Assembly: GCA_030280995.1 (NCBI GenBank)
Contig: JASXTE010000001.1
Location: forward strand, 15,099,001-15,163,000
DNA: 64,000 bases
Reading direction: 5' to 3'
From: Hemileia vastatrix
Taxonomy: Eukaryota > Basidiomycota > Pucciniomycetes > Pucciniales > Zaghouaniaceae
Below are positions 58,142 to 64,000 of this stretch, one piece after another (positions within the stretch are counted from its first letter, which is position 1; the number at the start of each line of letters is the position of its first letter). Below the pieces are notes generated by a model, which was not told the DNA's origin, did no database searches, and saw only the letters and a program-made list of their open reading frames with translations. The translations under genes were made by a program, and so were the position numbers.

Positions 58142-58519
58142 AATAGGGGGTTTCAGCTCTGGAAAATCCTCACTTTACTTAAGTGCTAATTTCAAACCAA
58201 ATCAGCACTTACAAATCAGAACTTAAACTTTGCAAAAAATTCACTTCTTTCAAAATTGGGCGTCAGTTATGACCTCAAATCAACACTTTTTTACCAATTT
58301 TTTATCACAACCACATGTTGGACACATCATTGCTTCCATTTCAAACCCATCCTTATAACATATGATACCCAGACCTCAATCCTCTCATAAACTATTGGCA
58401 CACACTAACTGAGATTTGAAACATTTAATTGTGAAATTTTAACCAGACATGTTTTTTTCCTTCTTTTTTTATTTTTTCAACCTCCTCAAATCAGATGTCC
58501 GACTCCATCAAAGGTCAAT

Positions 58520-58800
58520 GGCTTATTGTTGATTGAAAATGAAGTAAAAAAGAAAAAAAAAGGGATGACTTGACATCAATCCTAAGCAAATGAAGGAGAG
58601 GTTTAAAAGTTATCAATAAAAATATTAAAAGGCTCATTTTGCTTCCACTTCCACTGGCTTTGGTATTGATGATTATGATTTGGAGAATGGAATTACTACT
58701 GTTTCCAAAAAGCTCAATGTCATGTATCTTCCCTATGAGGAAATGGATATTCTTTTTGGCTCCCAATTTAATAGTTACTTTAAATCTAATCAAAAATTGT
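58520..58800 (+). pseudogene. H5 Myb/SANT-like relic
   Basis: Broken frame matching the second half of the Myb exon: QMKERFKSY, then STGFGIDDYDLENGI, KLNVMYLPYEEMDILFGS. Stops lie between. Confidence 0.6.
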
Positions 58801-58979
58801 TATATCATGAGATTCTGATAACACCATTTTTCCTTACTGGATTCTAAAATATCACACTTTTGAAATTTCAAATGATATAAATAATACATATGCCTCTTCA
58901 AAAATCCTTATCACCAACATAATTTGACACCTCACCACCAATTTGCATTTCTAAATAAAGATAAGTCAACAAAATTCTA

Positions 58980-59140
58980 TATCTTTTTGAAAAAACTGGA
59001 AATACCCTCCCCTGAACTTTATTGAAGCAAGGGGTGGGTATCACCAAGTTTTCTAAGTCATCAATTTTCCATGTCAGATTTGAAAATTTGGAAATACACT
59101 CCACTGAATTTTATTGAAGTAAGGGGTGAAAATCACCAAA
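58980..59140 (-). repeat. Minisatellite, two units (H5)
   Basis: Same unit as in H1-H4 (TTTATTGAAGCAAGGGGTGG, GTCAGATTTGAAAA), same relative place. Confidence 0.7.
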
Positions 59141-59219
59141 ATTTAATATAATTACATAAATTAATAAAAAAGATAAAGCAAATTTAATAGTTTTAAAGTA
59201 ATGACATATCCTCCCACCA

Positions 59220-59520
59220 AAATGTGGACCAAGTCTAGAAAATAAGTTTGGGTCTTTCCACAGGTATAGGAAAGATGAACCCCATGAAAAAAATTAATTT
59301 TATCTTGATTAAAATTTATACAACACAAGGTGTTGCCTCATTACTTTAGTTTAGTAAATTGAAATATCATATTTATTTATTAAAAATTTATGAAAGAATA
59401 AAAAATATTTGTTGGCTTTACAAATCCCCAAACTTTTTTTTATCTACCTAAAGATTTGTAATTTTATGAATTTTAACTTCTTTTTTTCCTTTTTGATTTG
59501 TTGGACTAACTTTTGACTGA
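59220..59520 (-). pseudogene. H5 oxygenase C-terminal relic
   Basis: Minus frame keeps FHGVHLSYTCGKTQT. The upstream catalytic exon is deleted: after ~59520 the sequence passes straight into the repeat units. Confidence 0.55.
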
Positions 59521-60048
59521 TATGATATGAGTAGCAAAAATGAGTGAAAGGTTGACATATGAAAATGGTAAGAAAAAGAAAAAAACACACCTTGATGAAA
59601 GGGCAGAATGATAAGTAAAAGGAAAGTTAGTTTGATGAATCTGGAAAGATAAATTCATGATGTAAAAGTTATGATATGCATTATGAAATATATAAATGTG
59701 AAATCAGGAAAAAAAGGCTCAACTTTAAATGTCAATATCTCAGCAACCACTGAACCAAATTCAAATTGGTTTGTTGGAAATGAAATATAGGCGTCAGAAG
59801 TATCTTCAGATTAAAGGAAACTAGATTTGAATAAAATTAACCCTAATACTGACTCTGATTTTCAAAATTGCACCAAAACATGAAAAGTGATGATGAAAAT
59901 TCCAACAAGAGGGAGATAAAAGCCTAGATAATCATAAGAATATGGAAGGATAAATGCATGATATAAACATTATGATATTCATTATGAAATAAATAAATAT
60001 GAAATTGGGAAAAAAAGGCTTAACTTTAAATTTCAATATCTCAGAAAC

Positions 60049-61555
60049 TATTGGCCAGTTTGTCTAGAAGGAGGAGAAATAATGAAGAAGAGGAAGAGGA
60101 AGGAGAAGAAGGAAAAACTTAAAGGTAAAAGAGGAGAAAGGACAAAAGGAATAAGAGGTAAATTGACAATGAAATAATGGAAGTGATAGGACTAATGACA
60201 AGGGGTGGACTCAATTACAATAGTAAGTATTATATTCTATCTCTGCTTAACTATCAACAACTAATGATTAAAAATCTCTTATAGCAACTTTTATAATTTT
60301 ATTTAATAGTTAAAGGGACAGAAACACCACAATAAACAATAAAATAGACTATAGTATTTAAAATATGATAAAGTAATGTAAGTGATAGCTGAAGCGGATT
60401 ACCCAAGACCTTTTTATAGGCAAGGAGTCCTCTGAAGTGCCACAAATTTGTACATACAAAGTGATAATAAAATGAAACAAGAAAATAAAAGAATATAATT
60501 GAAACATGGATATTGAGAGAAGAACATGAAAAAATTAATTAAACCCATGAATAGGAAAATAATTTTCCCATCCTACATTCCCAAACCAGTTGATTAAAAT
60601 AGTGAGTAACTACACAAATTTGTAACATGGGAAACTGTGAGTAATATATCCAAAAAAGGCATTACAATGAGTTTAAGTGGTTTTAATTGAACCAACACAA
60701 TCATGCCAATTTTACACAATTATTTATGTAATCAATTTAAGCCCAAAACAGAAATTAGTAATTGTTTTAACTATTCCATTTGAGTAATAACTAAATTAAG
60801 TGAAACAAGTAATTAATTTAATGAAAAAAAATTAAAATTATATATTTAATTTATTTTATTAAGTAAGTATTTTAACTTATTTAATAAAATATTTTTTAAC
60901 ACAGTTAAGGGTCAAAAAAGTGCCCAATATTTATGGATTATAACATATGAGAAGATTGATTTATTATATAGTTTTAATTAATTAAATTTTAATTCCATTA
61001 TAATTTTAATTTTTCAATTGTAATTATAATATAGACTTACAATTAATTAATTATTAATTTATTAATTTAAAATATGCCATGATTTATAGAATATGATATA
61101 TATCATGTTTGATGTAAGTGTATAAATAATTTATTTAATAATAAAATTAATATAATACTTACACTACACAATATAGGGGGTGGACTTGCTAGCAAGTCCT
61201 CAACCTGAACTCAGATGGAACTCAGATGGAACTCAGACTGAACTCAGACTGAATCCATACTGAGCTCTACTTGAACACCCACCTAAAACTGTTCTGCTGA
61301 GTGGTGTTCATCCCTGATTGTATGGTTCCTTTATCAATAGCTCAATGTGTGTTCAATCTGTGGTGAGTTTGGGTCCAAGGTTGCGGACTCGCTAGCAAGT
61401 CCGCCCCCCATATTGTGTGGTGTTATTCTAATAAAATGTTTATATAATTTTATTATGTAATAAAATATTATTTTAAATGCATAAAATACATCACTTTATT
61501 CCCTCCAATAAAATATTATATATTTTTCTGGGCTCCTGAGACAGCCTGGCTGACA
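60049..61555 (-). mobile_element. Solo LTR inserted in H5
   Basis: On the minus strand it starts TGTCAGCCAGGCT and ends GGCCAATA, flanked by a perfect GAAAC duplication (60044-60048, 61556-61560). TATAAAAA at 60411-60418 (minus). Homologous to the truncated LTR at 6562-7161. It contains a CACTA-like MITE. Confidence 0.88.
61162..61422. mobile_element. CACTA-like MITE inside the solo LTR
   Basis: 261 bp, same termini and subterminal palindromes as 52342-52602, nearly identical in sequence, flanked by TTA (61159-61161, 61423-61425). This is a third nesting level: MITE in LTR in H5. Confidence 0.93.
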
Positions 61556-62584
61556 GAAACCACTGAACCAAATTCAAATTGGTTTGCCGGAAATGAAAGA
61601 TAGGCTTCAGAAGTATCTTCTGCTTACAGGAAACTAGATCTGAAAAAAAATAACCTTAATACTGACTCTGATTTTTAAAATTGCACAAAAACTTGAAAAG
61701 TGATGATGAAAATTCCAACAAGAGGGAGATAAAAGCCTAGATAATCATAGGAATCTGGAAGGATAAATGCTTAATGTAAACATTATGATATGCATTATGA
61801 AATAAATAAAAAATAAAATTAGAAAAAGGCTCAAATTTAAAGGTCAATATCTCAGCAACCACTGAAACAAATCCAAATTGGGTTGCTGGAAATTAAAAGT
61901 AGGCTTCAGAAGTATCTTTGGCTAAAAGGCCAATATATTCAAATAAAACTAACCCTAATTCAGACTCTGCTTTTCAAAATTGCACAAAAACTTGAAAAGG
62001 AATGATGAAAATTCCAAAAAGAGGGAGATAAAAGCCTAGATAATCATCATATAAGAATTTCAAAAGCCTTATACTCTAATTATGCAATATGAAAACATGA
62101 AATAAATTAAGTAAAATTCAGTAAAAAAGGCTCAACTTCGAAGGCCAAAATCTCAGCAACCACTGAAGCTAATTCCAACCTGTTTGTGGGAAATGAAAGA
62201 TAGGACTCAGAAGAACCTTCACATAAAGGACATGAGATTTAAATAAACCTAAACATAATTTGTTATATAAAAACATGAAAGAGAAAAATTGAAATGGGGG
62301 AAAAGGCTCAACTTTAAAAGTTAATATCTCAGCAACCACTGAACCAAACTCAAATCTATTTTTTGGTAATGAAATATAGCCTTCATAAGAATTGTCAGTT
62401 ACAAGGACATCAGATTCAAATGAACCTAAAACTATTTCTACGTCTGATATTCAAAATTTTACAAAAATTTGAAAAGTGATAATATTAATGACAACATGAG
62501 AAGTTGAATAAGTCTGCTGTTATCCAGATATGAGTCCTACATGTATTTAAGTATGAAATATTTATAGAAAAAATGAGATATAAT

Positions 62585-64000
62585 AGGGGGTGTCAGTTCT
62601 GGCAAATCCACACTTAACTTAAGTGCGGATTTCAAACCAAATCAACACTTAAATTTTGCAAAAAAGTCACTTATTTCAAAAATGGGTGTCAGTTCTGACC
62701 TCAAATCAGCACTTTTTTCTTGATTTTTTTTTCAAAACCACATGTTGGCCACATCATCCCTTTCTTTCCCATACCATTTTGTACTCTCCAAATGTCCTCT
62801 TTGTGTACTTCATTCACTTGGGTTGGTATTTTGGTTTGTTGCATATTCATTTTTTTTGGAATTTACGGTGAAATTTTTTTTTTGGATGGCTCATTGGTTT
62901 TCTTTCACCAGCTCAACATGAAATTGCATATTTTCTGAAATCACATATTTTGTCAGTGATTTTTTTTTTCATTCATCCCTCATATCCTTTTCCTATTCTC
63001 CTCCAACATCCCTAAAACAATTTGGTTTCATTCATTTTGTCATCTCATCTCTCCAGGTAAGTCACTTTATTCTTTTTTTTTGATTTTTTGATTACTAATT
63101 ATAATTTTTTTTGTTTTTTTCTGTTTATTTTATTTTTTTTATCTAAATTTTTTTTGTAAGTGGTTATTTTGGATTTCAATGGTATAATTAACCTTTTTTT
63201 TCTCTCCCTCTTTACTTTCTTTTTTAGCTCCATCACCCTACTCTTCATCCCTCCTTGGCATGGTCATTATCCCCGCTTTCCCTTATTTCACTTTTTTTTG
63301 GCTCCATTTCATTGAAACACATACATTGCACATTCTTTATGCATTTCACTTACTCCATATTCAATTTCCCCACAATTCCAACATCAATCTTTCTCACTCT
63401 ATTTTTCCTACTTTTCAATCAAGGTAAGTTTCATCTCCTTTTTTCATACCTATATGATATCTCATTCCTATTATAAAAACTTCATACTTAAATATATGTA
63501 TGACTCTTATATGGATAACAGTGAACTTATAAAACTCCTTTTTATCTCATCTTCATTACCACTTTTCAAGTTTTTGTAAAATTTTGAAAATCAGACTCGG
63601 AATTAGGGTTAGGTTTATTCAAATCTAATGTTATTTTTACTGAAGATTCTCCTGAAGGCTACCTTTCATTTCGCACAAATGGTTTTGAATTTGATTCAGT
63701 GGTTGCTGAGATATTGACCATTAACGTTGAGCCTTTTTATTCCCAATTTAAACTTTTATTTCATTTTTTTATGTAACAAATTAGGGTTAGGTTTATTTAA
63801 ATCACATTTCCTTTAACTGAAGATTCTACTAAAGCATATCTTTTGTTTCCCTTAAACAGGTTTGAATTAGGTTCAGTGGTTGCTGAGATTTTGACCTTTG
63901 AAGTTGAGCCTTTTTTCCAAATTTCACTTGTCTTATTTCACATTTTTATATTGCATATTTAGAGGATAAGGATTCTGAAACTCTTATATGATTATTATCT
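62585..64000. mobile_element. Harbinger-like element H6, chimeric, runs off right edge
   Basis: Starts AGGGGGTGTCAGTTCTGGCA after AAT, inserted in H5. The first ~185 bp match the Myb-side end of H1. At ~62770 it switches to the transposase-to-oxygenase region of H2 (19485 onward) in plus orientation. No Myb or transposase gene lies between. Confidence 0.8.
62770..64000 (+). other. Oxygenase leader in H6
   Basis: Almost identical to H2 19485-20701: the same leader exons with GTAAGT donors (~63057, ~63424) and two 'TTAGGG / AEIL' units (~63600-63745, ~63778-63915). The oxygenase coding exon would start just past the window edge. Confidence 0.7.

Larger units (their letters stand above)
59700..62450 (-). 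repeat. 'TTAGGG / AEIL' repeat, five units (H5)
   Basis: Units start near 59716, 60015 (split by the LTR and resumed at 61561), 61826, 62127 and 62304. Most end in a form of CCTAACCCTAAT. The minus-strand open frame (YISFPTNQFEF, VVAEILTFKVEP) persists in most. Confidence 0.75.
58145..62584. mobile_element. Harbinger-like element H5, broken; right end outside window
   Basis: Left end AGGGGGTTTCAGCTCTGG after AAT (58142-58144); H1-type subterminal sequence. It contains a Myb relic, the minisatellite, an oxygenase C-terminus and five repeat units, then is interrupted by H6 at 62585. A solo LTR sits at 60049-61555. Transposase and catalytic oxygenase exon are not seen. Confidence 0.75.

Overview
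The window looks like a piece of a large, AT-rich, transposon-swollen basidiomycete genome, most likely a rust fungus (Pucciniales). The evidence is: short spliceosomal introns at high density in the only two ordinary genes; fungal-type KHA1 K+/H+ antiporters; TTAGGG-like motifs; and repeated copies of a Harbinger-type DNA transposon that carries a TET/JBP-like 2-oxoglutarate oxygenase, a domain family known to be expanded in rusts. Species cannot be decided from the sequence alone.

Layout. (1) 1-8308: a nest of Ty3/gypsy retroelements. A minus-strand element (Gag, protease-RT, RNase H, integrase start, leader, 5' LTR, running off the left edge) sits inside a plus-strand LTR, which itself abuts a decayed plus-strand integrase. 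(2) 8309-13188: decayed sequence with degenerate tandem repeats and no supportable gene. (3) 13189-35506: four large Harbinger-like elements, called H1 to H4 here. H1 and H2 each sit in a copy of a small CACTA-terminated element, and H4 sits inside H3. All have termini AGGGGG...CCCCCT and a 3-bp AAT target duplication. The complete layout, seen in H2, is transposase and TET-like oxygenase on one strand, converging on a Myb/SANT-like coiled-coil gene on the other. (4) 35507-45047: the unique island, two tandem 12-exon KHA1-type cation/proton antiporter genes on the minus strand, with a small undetermined plus-strand coding relic between them. (5) 45048-51559: gene-poor sequence with three MITE-like elements. 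(6) 51560-57622: a 6-kb CACTA-terminated element without a recognisable transposase, holding a nested MITE and a solo LTR. (7) 57812-64000: a Copia RNase H relic, then Harbinger elements H5 (broken, with a solo LTR and a MITE inside it) and H6 (a chimera running off the right edge).

How the parts work together. In each complete Harbinger copy the transposase (DDE_Tnp_4 type) and the Myb/SANT-like protein are the two proteins usual for PIF/Harbinger elements. The third gene, predicted from its HxD...H pattern to be a TET/JBP-like dioxygenase, is unusual cargo. If active it could act on methylated bases, perhaps relieving silencing of the element; this is inference. In H2 only the oxygenase reading frame is free of stops; its transposase has two nonsense codons and its Myb gene one. 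Variable-number tandem repeats sit in two fixed places in the element, upstream of the oxygenase and between the convergent 3' ends. The two antiporter genes are recent-looking tandem duplicates: ten internal exons have identical lengths, while the C-terminal exons have diverged.
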